The notes beneath the pieces were generated by a model. The model made no database searches and was not told the origin of the DNA. It saw only the letters and a program-made list of their open reading frames with translations. Of a DNA stretch of 64,000 bases, positions 36,989 through 46,253 are shown piece by piece; positions within the stretch are counted from its first letter, which is position 1, and each line of letters opens with the position of its first letter. Source of the DNA: Janthinobacterium silvisoli (GTDB lineage Bacteria; Pseudomonadota; Gammaproteobacteria; Burkholderiales; Burkholderiaceae_D). The DNA lies in contig NZ_JACHCL010000001.1 in NCBI RefSeq assembly GCF_014200725.1, positions 2,187,170-2,251,169 on the forward strand. The letters run 5' to 3'. The position numbers and the translations under genes are program-made.

Positions 36989-38443
36989 ATGCTCAAGCTC
37001 AAAGACCCGGCGCTGCTGCGCCAGCAATGCTATATCAACGGCCAGTGGCTGGACGCCGCTGGCGGCAAGCACGCGGACGTGGCCAATCCCGCCACCGGCG
37101 AGGCCATCGGCCATGTACCGGCCATGGGCACGCAGGAAACCGCGCAGGCGATTGCCGCAGCCAATGCGGCCTGGCCCGCCTGGCGCAAGAAAAGCGCCAG
37201 CGAACGCGCCAGCTATATGCGCCGCTGGAACGACTTGATGCTGGAGCACGCCGATGATCTGGCGCTGATCATGACGGCAGAACAGGGCAAGCCGCTGGCG
37301 GAAGCCAAGGGCGAAGTACAGTACGCGGCCTCGTTCATCGAATGGTTCGCTGAAGAAGGCAAGCGCGTGGCGGGCGACACCGTGGCATCGCCGTGGCCGG
37401 ACCGCCGCATCGTGGTGACGAAAGAGCCGATCGGCGTCTGCGCCGCCATCACGCCATGGAATTTTCCAGCCGCGATGATCACGCGCAAAGTGGGCCCGGC
37501 CCTGGCGGCCGGCTGCCCCATCATCGTCAAGCCGGCCGGCCTGACGCCATTTTCCGCGCTGGCGCTGGCCGTGCTGGCCGAACGGGCCGGCATACCGCCT
37601 GGCGTGTTCAATGTCATTACGGGTTCCTCGCAAGAGATAGGCGACGAGATGACATCGAACCCGCTGGTGCGCAAACTCAGTTTCACGGGATCGACGGAAG
37701 TGGGCCGCATGCTGATGCGCCAGTGCGCGCCCACGATTAAAAAGCTCTCTTTGGAACTGGGCGGCAATGCACCATTCATCGTGTTCGACGACGCCGACCT
37801 GGACGCGGCCGTGGAAGGCGCCATCGCATCGAAATACCGCAACGCGGGCCAAACCTGCGTGTGCGCCAACCGCCTGTATGTGCAGGATGGCGTGTACGAC
37901 GCGTTCGCCGAAAAACTGGTGGCCGCCGTGGAAAAACTCAAGGTGGGCAATGGTGTCGATGAAGGCGTCACGCAGGGCCCGCTGATCGAAGAAAAAGCCG
38001 TCAGGAAGGTGGAACAGCATGTGGCCGATGCGCTGGCCAAGGGCGGCCGACTACTGACGGGTGGCAAGCGCCACGCACTGGGTCACAGCTTCTTCCAGCC
38101 CACGGTCATCGCCAACGTCACCAGCGAGATGCTGGTGGCGCACGAAGAAACCTTCGGCCCACTGGCGCCCCTGTTCCGCTTCCACAAGGATGAAGAAGCG
38201 GTGGCGCTGGCCAACGATACGGAATTTGGCCTGGCCGCGTATTTTTACTCACGCGATATCGGCCGTATCTGGCGAGTGGCCGAAGGCCTGGAGGCCGGCA
38301 TGGTGGGCGTGAACACGGGCCTGATCTCGACCGAAGTGGCGCCCTTTGGCGGCGTCAAGCAATCAGGCCTGGGCCGCGAAGGATCGCATTACGGCATCGA
38401 CGATTATCTGGTGATCAAATATATCTGCATGGGCGGGATTTAA
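36989..38443 (+). CDS. gabD: NAD(P)-dependent succinate-semialdehyde dehydrogenase
   Basis: Oxidises succinic semialdehyde to succinate, the last step of GABA breakdown into the TCA cycle. It has 484 residues with PWNFPAAMITRKVGPALAAGC, FTGSTEVGR, the catalytic Glu in LELGGNAPFIVF and the catalytic Cys in GQTCVCANRLYV, a Cys-x-Cys seen in redox-regulated GabD enzymes. The ending GLGREGSHYGIDDYLVIKYIC is typical. SD GGAG is 9 bp before the ATG. Its nearness to the polyamine locus fits the route putrescine, GABA, succinate, although no aminotransferase GabT is adjacent. Confidence 0.94.
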   Translation: MLKLKDPALLRQQCYINGQWLDAAGGKHADVANPATGEAIGHVPAMGTQETAQAIAAANAAWPAWRKKSASERASYMRRWNDLMLEHADDLALIMTAEQGKPLAEAKGEVQYAASFIEWFAEEGKRVAGDTVASPWPDRRIVVTKEPIGVCAAITPWNFPAAMITRKVGPALAAGCPIIVKPAGLTPFSALALAVLAERAGIPPGVFNVITGSSQEIGDEMTSNPLVRKLSFTGSTEVGRMLMRQCAPTIKKLSLELGGNAPFIVFDDADLDAAVEGAIASKYRNAGQTCVCANRLYVQDGVYDAFAEKLVAAVEKLKVGNGVDEGVTQGPLIEEKAVRKVEQHVADALAKGGRLLTGGKRHALGHSFFQPTVIANVTSEMLVAHEETFGPLAPLFRFHKDEEAVALANDTEFGLAAYFYSRDIGRIWRVAEGLEAGMVGVNTGLISTEVAPFGGVKQSGLGREGSHYGIDDYLVIKYICMGGI

Positions 38444-38452
38444 AGCAGGCGC

Positions 38453-39076
38453 TTATTCAAATCCCCGTATGCGGTCACCGTTGAAATTGGGCAGGCGCCA
38501 CGCAAAATGCAGGGCCAGGAAACGGAACAGGAAGCCGGCGCCGATCGATGCCAGCTGCGCCACCGAACTGTCGACCTTGAAGTACAGCAGGCCCACGTAC
38601 AGGCTGCCTGTAAACAAGGCCACGGTGGCATACACTTCGCGCTGCAGCACCAGCGGGATCTGGTTGCACAAAATATCGCGCAGCAAGCCGCCGAAAACGC
38701 CCGTGATCATCCCTGCCAGCACCACGATGGCCGGGTGCATGCCCGCGCCCATGGCGATGTCGCAGCCAATCACGCAAAAGGCTACCAGGCCCAGGCCATC
38801 GACCAGCAAAAAGATGGTGCGCAAATGGTGCAGATAGCGCGCCACGAAGGCCGTGACGACAGCCGCGCCGACGGTAAACAGCAGATACTCTGGATGCGCG
38901 ATCCAGCCCAGCGGATAGTGCCCCAGCAGCATGTCGCGGATGGTGCCGCCACCCAGCGCGGTGACGGTGCCTATCATGCAGATGCCGAACAGGTCCATGC
39001 CGCGCCGCATGCCCATGATGGCGCCCGACATCGCTTCGGCGACAATCGCCACCAGATAAATCGTATGTAACAGCAT
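38453..39076 (-). CDS. Trimeric intracellular cation (TRIC)-family channel protein
   Basis: A 207-residue polytopic membrane protein of the UPF0126/TRIC family, with seven hydrophobic segments arranged as an internal repeat. Each half carries the glycine motif: GTVTALGGGTIRDMLLG and GMITGVFGGLLRDILCNQIPLVL. Prokaryotic homologues form trimeric monovalent cation channels. The start is 4 bp after the PBP1A stop with a GGAAGAG SD, so the two genes are co-transcribed. The physiological role in bacteria is not clear. Confidence 0.9.
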   Translation of the reverse strand: MLLHTIYLVAIVAEAMSGAIMGMRRGMDLFGICMIGTVTALGGGTIRDMLLGHYPLGWIAHPEYLLFTVGAAVVTAFVARYLHHLRTIFLLVDGLGLVAFCVIGCDIAMGAGMHPAIVVLAGMITGVFGGLLRDILCNQIPLVLQREVYATVALFTGSLYVGLLYFKVDSSVAQLASIGAGFLFRFLALHFAWRLPNFNGDRIRGFE

Positions 39077-39080
39077 GGTC

Positions 39081-41456
39081 TTACTCTTCCGAAAATGATT
39101 TGAGAATTTGTTCGCGTTCGCGCGCTTCGCTCAGGCTGCGCGCCTCGTTGGCCTTGCTGCTACCGCAACTGACGCTGCTGTGGATAAAATCGTAATTATC
39201 CTTGACGCAGTCGCCATCGAGGTATTCGGCATACACATAATCGCCATCGAGCATGGCCAGGCCTTCCGGCTCGCTGTGCGCCTGTTCGCGCCGGCCCTGC
39301 ACGGCCACCTGCATGTAGTCGCGCCAGACGGGCAGCGCCAGCGTGCCGCCGGTGGCGTTGCCCAGGCTCTTGGGCTGGTCGTAGCCGAGCCAGACGACGG
39401 AAACCAGGCCCGAGGAATAGCCGGCAAACCAGGCGTCATAGGCATTGTTCGAGGTGCCCGTCTTGCCGGCGGCGTCGCTGCGGCCCAGCGCCAGCGCGCC
39501 GCGCCCGGTGCCGCTCCTGACCACGTCGCGCAGTATGCTGTCCATCACGTAGGCGTTGCGGGCGGAGATGATACGCGTACCGGTAATTTCCTCGCCCTTG
39601 GCGCGTGGCGCCGTATCGCTGAACAGCACCGCACCACCGCGGCTGCGCACTTCCTTGATCAGCTTGGGCGGCATTTGCAGTCCATCGTTGGCGAACACCG
39701 AATACGCTTGCGCCAGTTGCAGCGGCGTGACGGCGCCCGCACCCAGCGCCAGCGGCAGCGAGACGGGATTGCGTGCGCCCTCAAAGCCGAAGCCGGTGGC
39801 GAACTGCTGTACATAAGCGGGACCGGCAGCTTGCATCAGGCTGACGGCTACCAGGTTTTTCGAACGTATCAGCCCGCGCCGCACGCTGATGAAGCCTTCG
39901 TAATTGTCGCCATAATTGCGCGGACGCCAGGGCTGTGCGCCCGTTTCCTGCGGCAGCAGCAAGCGCTGCGTGTCATCCACTTCGCTGCCAGGGAAGTAGC
40001 CTTTTTCCAGCGCCGCCGAATACACGAACGGTTTGAAGCTGGAACCGGGCTGGCGGTAAGCCTGCGTGGCGTGGTTATAGTGGTTGCGGTAAAAATCGAA
40101 GCCGCCCGCCATGGCGACGATTTCGCCACTCTGGGCATCGATGGAAATCACGGCGCCTTCCATCTCCGGTAACTGGCTTAACAGCCAGCGCTTCTTCAGC
40201 GCATCGTGCACCACGCGGATCACGCTGCCCTCGGCCACGGCTTGCTTGCCTTCCAGAGGCAGCTTGCCGCCCAGGCGCGTTTCCGAGGCGGCAACGCTGA
40301 TCTCTTCGCCATTGCGCAGCTGCGCCGTCAGCAGGCGCTTGCCGCCAGTGTCCACCTTGCGCACCAGCGCCGCCTGCAGCTCGCCGCTATCCGGATAGGG
40401 CGATAACTGGCGCGCCACGCTGTCAGTGGATGCGGGCAGGCGCGCTTCCGGGCCGCGATAACCGCGCCGCGCCTGAGCATTGAGCAATCCGTTCCGCAGC
40501 GCCTGGTCGGCAGCCCGCTGAGGCGCCATGCGGATAGTCGTCGTCACATCCAGGCCCATGCTGTACGCGCCTTCGGGATAACTTTGCAATATCAGCTGGC
40601 GCGCTTCCTCGACCGCATACGCGGCAGCCTGCACCGAGCTGTTGCGGCTCTGGTTCAGCACCAGTGGCTCGGCCACGGCCGCATCGTATTCCGCCTGGGT
40701 GATGTCACCCAGTTCGCGCATGCGCTGCAAGATGTAGCGCTGGCGCAGCTTGGCCCGCGTCGGATTGGCGACCGGGTTGTAGGCTGACGGCGCCTTGGGC
40801 AAGCCGGCCAGCATGGCCGCTTCCGCGACAGTCAGATCGGCCAGCGGCTTGTCGAAATAAATGTTCGATGCAGCGGAAAAACCGTAGGAACGCTCGCCCA
40901 GATAAATCTGGTTCATATACAGTTCCAGCAGCTTGTCCTTGCCGTAATGCTGTTCCAGCTTGTAGGCCAGCAGCATTTCAGTCAGCTTGCGCTGCACGGT
41001 TTTGTCGCGCGACAGGAAAAAGCCGCGCGCCACCTGCATGGTGATGGTACTGGCGCCCTGCGCATGGCGGCCCGTGACGACGTTGGCCAGGGTCGCCCGC
41101 GCCAAGCCCATAAAGTCGACGGCGCCGTGTTCATAGAAACGCGCATCTTCGATGGCCAGCAAGGCTTGCCGCATGCGCAGCGGGATTTGCTTCAGAGGCA
41201 GGAATTCGCGGCGCTCTTCGCCGTATTCAGCCAGCAGTTCACCCTCGCTGGAAAAAATCCGCAGCGGCAGGGCCGGCTTGTATTGCGCGAGGTGTTCGAC
41301 GTTCGGCAAGTCCAGCCACGCCTGGCGCAGCCACCAGCCGCCCGCCAGCGCGGTCGCCAGGGCCAAGCCCAAAGTCACACCCAGGCCGAATTTCACATTC
41401 CGGGCCAGCCGGGATTGTGGTTTGCGCACTGATTTTTGTTGCGTTTGCTGTTCCAT
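39081..41456 (-). CDS. Penicillin-binding protein 1A (bifunctional peptidoglycan synthase)
   Basis: A 791-residue class A PBP. It has a cytosolic basic N-tail, one TM segment (about residues 22-42), and a glycosyltransferase domain with EDARFYEHGAVDFMG (catalytic Glu) and GASTITMQVARGFFL. The transpeptidase domain has the active Ser in PGSSFKPF, SKN as SxN, and KTG in AGKTGTSNNAYDAWFAGY. The ATG at 41456 is preceded at 7 bp by GGGAGG, better than the ATG eight codons upstream. It is divergent from the ArgP-like regulator (125 bp) and followed by the TRIC gene. It polymerises and cross-links peptidoglycan in the periplasm. Confidence 0.94.
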   Translation of the reverse strand: MEQQTQQKSVRKPQSRLARNVKFGLGVTLGLALATALAGGWWLRQAWLDLPNVEHLAQYKPALPLRIFSSEGELLAEYGEERREFLPLKQIPLRMRQALLAIEDARFYEHGAVDFMGLARATLANVVTGRHAQGASTITMQVARGFFLSRDKTVQRKLTEMLLAYKLEQHYGKDKLLELYMNQIYLGERSYGFSAASNIYFDKPLADLTVAEAAMLAGLPKAPSAYNPVANPTRAKLRQRYILQRMRELGDITQAEYDAAVAEPLVLNQSRNSSVQAAAYAVEEARQLILQSYPEGAYSMGLDVTTTIRMAPQRAADQALRNGLLNAQARRGYRGPEARLPASTDSVARQLSPYPDSGELQAALVRKVDTGGKRLLTAQLRNGEEISVAASETRLGGKLPLEGKQAVAEGSVIRVVHDALKKRWLLSQLPEMEGAVISIDAQSGEIVAMAGGFDFYRNHYNHATQAYRQPGSSFKPFVYSAALEKGYFPGSEVDDTQRLLLPQETGAQPWRPRNYGDNYEGFISVRRGLIRSKNLVAVSLMQAAGPAYVQQFATGFGFEGARNPVSLPLALGAGAVTPLQLAQAYSVFANDGLQMPPKLIKEVRSRGGAVLFSDTAPRAKGEEITGTRIISARNAYVMDSILRDVVRSGTGRGALALGRSDAAGKTGTSNNAYDAWFAGYSSGLVSVVWLGYDQPKSLGNATGGTLALPVWRDYMQVAVQGRREQAHSEPEGLAMLDGDYVYAEYLDGDCVKDNYDFIHSSVSCGSSKANEARSLSEAREREQILKSFSEE

Positions 41457-41581
41457 ATGACGACCTCCCTGCTGCGCCATATACCGCGCAAAGAGGCATT
41501 GTGCATCGCAACACGGTTATCCTTATGAAAATTAAGTATTATTTAGTATTGATAAATTTTTCTAATCTTAGGCGAAGTCCC

Positions 41582-42469
41582 ATGAACCTCAATCCCAAAC
41601 ACACGGACGCCTTTCGCGCCGTCGTCGAGACGGGCAGTTTCGAGCAGGCAGCGTTGCAGCTGCACCTGACGTCGCCCGCCATTTCGCAGCGCGTGCGGGC
41701 GCTGGAAAGCCAGCTGGGCAATGCACTGATCGTACGCAGCCGCCCTGCCCGCGCCACGCGCACGGGCCAGCGCCTGATGCAGTATCTGAAGCGCGCCGCG
41801 CTGCTGGAAGCGGACCTGGAAGCGGAACTGGCGGTGCAGCAAGATGCGCCGCTGACCCTGGTGCTGGCGCTGAACGCGGATTCCATGGGCACCTGGTTTT
41901 TCCCGGCCCTGTCGGAAGTGCTGATACGCGAGCGGGTGCTGCTGGACCTGACCGTGGAAGACCAGGACCATACTTATACCTTGCTGGAAACAGGCATGGC
42001 GATCGGCTGCATCAGCACGGAAGCCAAGCCCATGCGTGGTTGCACGGCCGAGCCGCTGGGCGTGATGCGCTATTGGCTGGTAGCCACACCAGCGTTTCGC
42101 CAGCAGTGGTTTGCGCACGGCCTGACGCGCAAGGCGGCCCGCACGGCGCCCGTGGTGGCGTACACGCGCAAGGACACCCTGCAATCGTCGTTCCTGCAAG
42201 AAACGCTGGGCTTGCCTGAAGGAGCCTATCCCTGCCATTACGTGCCGGGCGCCACCTCGCATTTCAACGCCATCCGCTATGGCCTCGGTTACGGCATGGT
42301 GCCCGAGCTGCTGCTGAAGGCCAATACCGATGGGGATCTGGTGGAAATGCTGGCGCCCAAGGCGCCCGCCGATGTGGCCCTGTACTGGCACACGTGGAAG
42401 GTGCAATCGCCGCGCATGGAGCAGCTGTCGCGGCAAATCATTGCAGCGGCACGCACAGTGTTGAAGTGA
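41582..42469 (+). CDS. LysR-family regulator, ArgP-like
   Basis: A 295-residue LysR-type regulator. The HTH is in the first 60 residues (DAFRAVVETGSFEQAALQL, then SPAISQRVRALESQLG), with a two-lobe effector domain after it. The sequence LTLVLALNADSMGTWFFPAL resembles ArgP (IciA), which controls the lysine/arginine exporter gene argO. Here no exporter is adjacent; instead it converges with a sulfonate-type ABC transporter and is divergent from PBP1A. Its TGA directly abuts the permease stop (TGATCA), leaving no intergenic base. ArgP function is therefore unproven. Confidence 0.85.
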   Translation: MNLNPKHTDAFRAVVETGSFEQAALQLHLTSPAISQRVRALESQLGNALIVRSRPARATRTGQRLMQYLKRAALLEADLEAELAVQQDAPLTLVLALNADSMGTWFFPALSEVLIRERVLLDLTVEDQDHTYTLLETGMAIGCISTEAKPMRGCTAEPLGVMRYWLVATPAFRQQWFAHGLTRKAARTAPVVAYTRKDTLQSSFLQETLGLPEGAYPCHYVPGATSHFNAIRYGLGYGMVPELLLKANTDGDLVEMLAPKAPADVALYWHTWKVQSPRMEQLSRQIIAAARTVLK

Positions 42470-43345
42470 TCAGCGCTGCATACCCCAGCGCTTCAGGGTG
42501 ACCCGCTCCAAGGTGCGGAAACCGATGTTTTCCACCAGCAAGCCGATCACGATCACGGCCGCCAGGCCCGCGAAGACCTTGTCCGTGTAAAGTTCATTGC
42601 GGTTCTGGAAGATGTACCAGCCCAGGCCGCCTTGCCCCGAAGACGTGGTGCCAAACACCAGTTCGGCTGCGATCAGGGTACGCCAGGCAAAGGCCCAGCC
42701 TATCTTCAAACCCGAGACGATCGATGGCAAGGCGCCCGGCACGAGGATATGCAGCACCAGGCGCAAGCCGCTCAAGCCATAGTTGCGGCCCGCCATGCGC
42801 AAGGTTTCAGGCACACTTTGAAACCCTGCATAGGTGTTCAAGGCCAGCGGCCACATCACGGAATGCACGATGACGAAGATCAAGCTGCCCCGGCCCAGGC
42901 CGAACCAAAGCAGGGCCAACGGCAGCAAGGCGATGGCAGGCAAGGGATTAAACATGGCGGTCAAGGTTTCCAGCACGTCGCGTCCAATGCGGGTGGAGAC
43001 GGCGAGCAAGGTCAGCAGGAATGCGGCCAGCAGACCCAGCACATAACCTTGCAGCAAGACATTCAAGGACGCGCCCGTGCGCGTGAGCAATTCTCCGCTG
43101 GCGATGCCGCCCACAAACGCCTGCGCCGTCTGCCAAAAACTGGGCAATAATAAATCGTTATTGGTCCAGCGCGCCGTGCCTTCCCACAGCAGAGCCAGGA
43201 CGATCAGGATCAAGCCCTTGCGCCAGCCCGCCTGTTGCCATAAGTGCTGCCAGCGCGGCAATGGCAGTTCGACGGCGATGCCTGCGGGTGGCGGCGCGGC
43301 GTAGACGAATTCCTGGCGGATCGGTGGTTCCAGCAGCAAACTCAT
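42470..43345 (-). CDS. ABC transporter permease, SsuC/TauC type
   Basis: A 291-residue inner membrane permease. It has an N-terminal hydrophilic tail, then six membrane segments starting around residue 38 (GLILIVLALLWEG). The EAA-type loop is AGRNYGLSGLRLVLHILVPGALPSIVSGLKIGWAFAW split over residues about 185-220, characteristic of nitrate/sulfonate/taurine importers. The ATG overlaps the ATPase stop by 4 bp. With the ATPase and binding protein it imports an organosulfonate or similar anion; the substrate is inferred from the TauD-like dioxygenase upstream. Confidence 0.88.
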   Translation of the reverse strand: MSLLLEPPIRQEFVYAAPPPAGIAVELPLPRWQHLWQQAGWRKGLILIVLALLWEGTARWTNNDLLLPSFWQTAQAFVGGIASGELLTRTGASLNVLLQGYVLGLLAAFLLTLLAVSTRIGRDVLETLTAMFNPLPAIALLPLALLWFGLGRGSLIFVIVHSVMWPLALNTYAGFQSVPETLRMAGRNYGLSGLRLVLHILVPGALPSIVSGLKIGWAFAWRTLIAAELVFGTTSSGQGGLGWYIFQNRNELYTDKVFAGLAAVIVIGLLVENIGFRTLERVTLKRWGMQR

Positions 43346-44190
43346 ACGACGCTCCTGTGCAAATCATGTTCGGCCGTTTCGGCGACGGTGGTCTCCTCAT
43401 CGAACAGCAAGCCGTGGATGCGGCTGCTGGCCGCCTGGAATTCGGCGCTGCCCGCGCTGTGCAAACCGAATTGATGGCTGTTCAATTCCGCCCTGACCCG
43501 GCCCGGATGGGGCGACAGCAGCAAGATGCGGTTGCCCACCACCAGCGCTTCCTCGATCGAGTGCGTGACGAACACCAGCGTAAAACGCAGTTCTTCCCAC
43601 AAACGCCCCAGTTCTTCCTGCATCTTGCGCCGCGTCAAAGCATCGAGCGCGGCGAACGGTTCATCCATCAGCAGCACTTCCGGCTGCATGGCCAGCGCGC
43701 GGGCAATCGCCACCCGCTGTTTCATGCCACCCGACAAGGTATGCGGATGGGCTTGCTCAAAACCGGCCAGGCCCACTTTAGCTATCCAGTGATGGGCACG
43801 CTCGCGGGCCGCCACCTTGTCCAGGCGCTTGCTGGCCAGCAAGGGGAACATCACGTTTTCCAGCACCGTTTTCCACGGTGGCAACTGGTCGAATTCCTGG
43901 AACACCACCACCCGGTCCGGCCCCGGCTTTTTGATCGGCAAACCTTCCATGGTGATGCTGCCCGAGCGAGGGGCAATAAAACCCGCCACCGCTTTCAAGA
44001 GCGACGACTTGCCGCAGCCGGATGGTCCCAGCAAGACAAAACGGTCGCCCCGGAATACGTCAAAACTGACTTCATGCGTGGCGCGCACGGTGCGCTGCTC
44101 GCTGCGGTATTCCAGGCTGACCTTGTCGACGGACAGCAGCGGCGCCACGCCGGCAGGCGGGCGTACCAGTTGAAAAGCAGGTGTGTGCAT
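43342..44190 (-). CDS. ABC transporter ATP-binding protein, SsuB/TauB type
   Basis: A 282-residue ATPase. Walker A is LLGPSGCGKSS, the Q loop is VVFQEFDQLPPWKTV, the signature is LSGGMKQRVAIARAL and Walker B is VLLMDEPFAALD, followed by the D and H loops (THSIEEAL). The ATG at 44190 has an AAGGAAG SD and lies 1 bp after the binding protein's stop; an ATG 11 codons upstream would overlap that gene. It energises the downstream SsuC-type permease. The family covers nitrate, sulfonate, taurine and thiamine-precursor importers. Confidence 0.9.
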   Translation of the reverse strand: MHTPAFQLVRPPAGVAPLLSVDKVSLEYRSEQRTVRATHEVSFDVFRGDRFVLLGPSGCGKSSLLKAVAGFIAPRSGSITMEGLPIKKPGPDRVVVFQEFDQLPPWKTVLENVMFPLLASKRLDKVAARERAHHWIAKVGLAGFEQAHPHTLSGGMKQRVAIARALAMQPEVLLMDEPFAALDALTRRKMQEELGRLWEELRFTLVFVTHSIEEALVVGNRILLLSPHPGRVRAELNSHQFGLHSAGSAEFQAASSRIHGLLFDEETTVAETAEHDLHRSVV

Positions 44191-44191
44191 C

Positions 44192-45223
44192 TCAGCTTCC
44201 TTGTCCGATGGCCGGGTCATCAAAGAAATAATCGCGCCAGCTGTCGGGCCGGTTGCGGATGGCGTTCACCCGGTGCAGGAATTGCCCCAGGCCCAGGGTG
44301 TTTTGCGGTGCGATCTTGAATTGCACTTGCGGGTTGGCAAAGATTTTCAACAGCAGATTGCGGTCCACCTTGCTCTTGTTGAGCTTGATATAAATGTCGG
44401 CCGCTCCCTGCGGATTGCTGCTCGCATACTGGGCCGCTTCAGCCAGGGCCGCGACAAAGGCATGGTAAGTTTTCGGATTGTCTTTACGGAATTTCTCGGT
44501 CGCATACAGCAGGGTTGATGAGCTGGGGCCACCCTGCACTTCATAGGAATTCAAGATAATGTGGGCATTCGGGTTTTGCGCCAGCTCCTGTTCCTGAAAT
44601 GGCGAATTGCCGAAATGCCCAGTCAATTCCGTGCCGCCCGCAATGATGGCGGCGGCCGCATCCGGGTGAGGTAAAGTCTGCGTGATCTTGTCGAGGCGCG
44701 CGAATTCCTTGTCGCCCCATTGTTTCGCCACCGCCATTTGCAGGATGCGCGCCTGCACGGAGACGGACACGGCCGGCAAGGCGATGCGGTCCTTGTCCGT
44801 CAAGTCAGCCAGGGTTTTCACCTTGGGATTATTGCTGACCAGGTAGTAGGGGAAATTGCCCAGGGAAGCCACGCCACGCACATTTTGCCGCCCGCGCGTG
44901 CGGTCCCAGATGGTCAGCAATGGCCCCAGGCCTGCACCGGCGATATCGATATTGCCCGACAACAAAGCGTCATTGATGGCTGGCCCACCCGACAAGGTGA
45001 CCCAGTCCACCTTGATATCGACGCCAAGCTGCTTGCCATGCTTTTCGATCAGCTTTTGCTCCTGCGCGATATTGAGCAGCAGAAAGGTGATGCCATACTG
45101 GCCGGCGATGCGCAATTGTCCTTCGGCGCGGGCCATGGAAGCCCCCATCGTCAGCAAACACAGCATCGCCAGGGCGGCGGTCAGACGGCGGCGGACGAGA
45201 GCAAACGACTTCAACATGGACAC
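44192..45223 (-). CDS. ABC transporter substrate-binding protein (SsuA/TauA/NMT1-like)
   Basis: A 343-residue periplasmic binding protein. The signal peptide runs over the first ~33 residues (SFALVRRRLTAALAMLCLLTMGASMARA). The mature protein starts QLRIAGQYGITFLLLNIAQEQKLIEK, the usual opening of the aliphatic sulfonate/NMT1 group, with VTLSGGPAINDALLSGNIDIAGAGLGPLL as the ligand-side motif. It is transcribed between the TauD-like dioxygenase and the ATPase in the same minus-strand run, so it selects the substrate for import. Ligand identity is not shown by the sequence. Confidence 0.88.
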   Translation of the reverse strand: MSMLKSFALVRRRLTAALAMLCLLTMGASMARAEGQLRIAGQYGITFLLLNIAQEQKLIEKHGKQLGVDIKVDWVTLSGGPAINDALLSGNIDIAGAGLGPLLTIWDRTRGRQNVRGVASLGNFPYYLVSNNPKVKTLADLTDKDRIALPAVSVSVQARILQMAVAKQWGDKEFARLDKITQTLPHPDAAAAIIAGGTELTGHFGNSPFQEQELAQNPNAHIILNSYEVQGGPSSSTLLYATEKFRKDNPKTYHAFVAALAEAAQYASSNPQGAADIYIKLNKSKVDRNLLLKIFANPQVQFKIAPQNTLGLGQFLHRVNAIRNRPDSWRDYFFDDPAIGQGS

Positions 45224-45238
45224 TCCTGGTGAAAGAAA

Positions 45239-46147
45239 TCAGTACGGCGCATCGCCTTCGATGGTGGTGCGGAACAGCTTGCGGCGCTGTTCCGGTGGGC
45301 AACCGGTGGCCAGATGCATCAGGGAACGGTTATCCCAGAACACCAGGTCGCGCGCCTGCCATCGGTGCACATATAAATGTTCGGGGCGCACACTGTGGGC
45401 AAACAGTTCGTCGAGTACGGCGCGGCTTTCATCGTCGGGCAAGCCGACGATGCGCGTGGTGAAATGTTCGCTGACAAACAGGGCGCGCCGTCCCGTTTCC
45501 GGATGCACGCGCACGATGGGATGCGTGACGGGCTGCACTGCATCGATCTGCGCCTGCGTCAGTGCGGGCCGCCAGGGATTGCGGCGGCGCAATTCCTCGT
45601 ACTGGCATAAATAACTGTGTTCGGCATGCGCGCCGCGCACGACGTGGCGCAGCGCAGCCGGCAAGCTTTCCCAGGCCAGGTGCATATTGGCAAACACGGT
45701 ATCGCCGCCTTCCTCGGGCAACTCTTGCGCGTGCAACATGGAACCGAGGCTGGGAATTTCTTTATAAGACAAGTCCGAATGCCAGAAATGGCCCGCATCG
45801 CCCAGGCCGATAGGTTGGCCGTTTTCGACGATATTCGAAATGATCAGGATTTCCGGGTGCTGCGGCAGCTGGAACTGGTGCAGCACGTGGATTTGCAAGG
45901 CGCCAAAGCGGCGGCTGAAATCGATTTGCTGCTGCGGCGTGATGTGCTGGTCACGGAACACCAGCACGTGATGGTCGAGATGGGCGTGGTGTACGCGCTG
46001 GAAATCGCTGAGCGACAAGGGCTGCGCCAGGTCCAGGCCCACGACTTGCGCGCCCAGGGGTGCATCGAAGGCTTCGATATGGAAGTTGCTGCGCAACTGG
46101 CTAGCCAAGTTGCTGGTAGAAACGGGGGATTCGAGGACGGCCGACAT
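45239..46147 (-). CDS. TauD/TfdA-family Fe(II)/2-oxoglutarate dioxygenase
   Basis: A 302-residue non-heme iron dioxygenase. The facial triad is visible: His-x-Asp in HFWHSDLSY and the distal His in SLMHLATGCPPE, followed by the 2-oxoglutarate-binding Arg in RRKLFRTTIEGD. TauD oxygenates taurine to release sulfite; relatives act on alkylsulfonates, sulfate esters and 2,4-D. It is the first gene of the minus-strand run with the sulfonate-type importer, so release of sulfite from an imported sulfonate or sulfate ester is likely. The ATG at 46147 begins the conserved part; longer versions are unsupported. Confidence 0.9.
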   Translation of the reverse strand: MSAVLESPVSTSNLASQLRSNFHIEAFDAPLGAQVVGLDLAQPLSLSDFQRVHHAHLDHHVLVFRDQHITPQQQIDFSRRFGALQIHVLHQFQLPQHPEILIISNIVENGQPIGLGDAGHFWHSDLSYKEIPSLGSMLHAQELPEEGGDTVFANMHLAWESLPAALRHVVRGAHAEHSYLCQYEELRRRNPWRPALTQAQIDAVQPVTHPIVRVHPETGRRALFVSEHFTTRIVGLPDDESRAVLDELFAHSVRPEHLYVHRWQARDLVFWDNRSLMHLATGCPPEQRRKLFRTTIEGDAPY

Positions 46148-46253
46148 GATGGATTCATCAGTGAACGAGGGATGTTCACTGTATGCCGGTCGGCCATCCT
46201 TGCAAACGAAGCTTATCCTATATGGATATGCAGATTGTGCTGATACAACTGGC

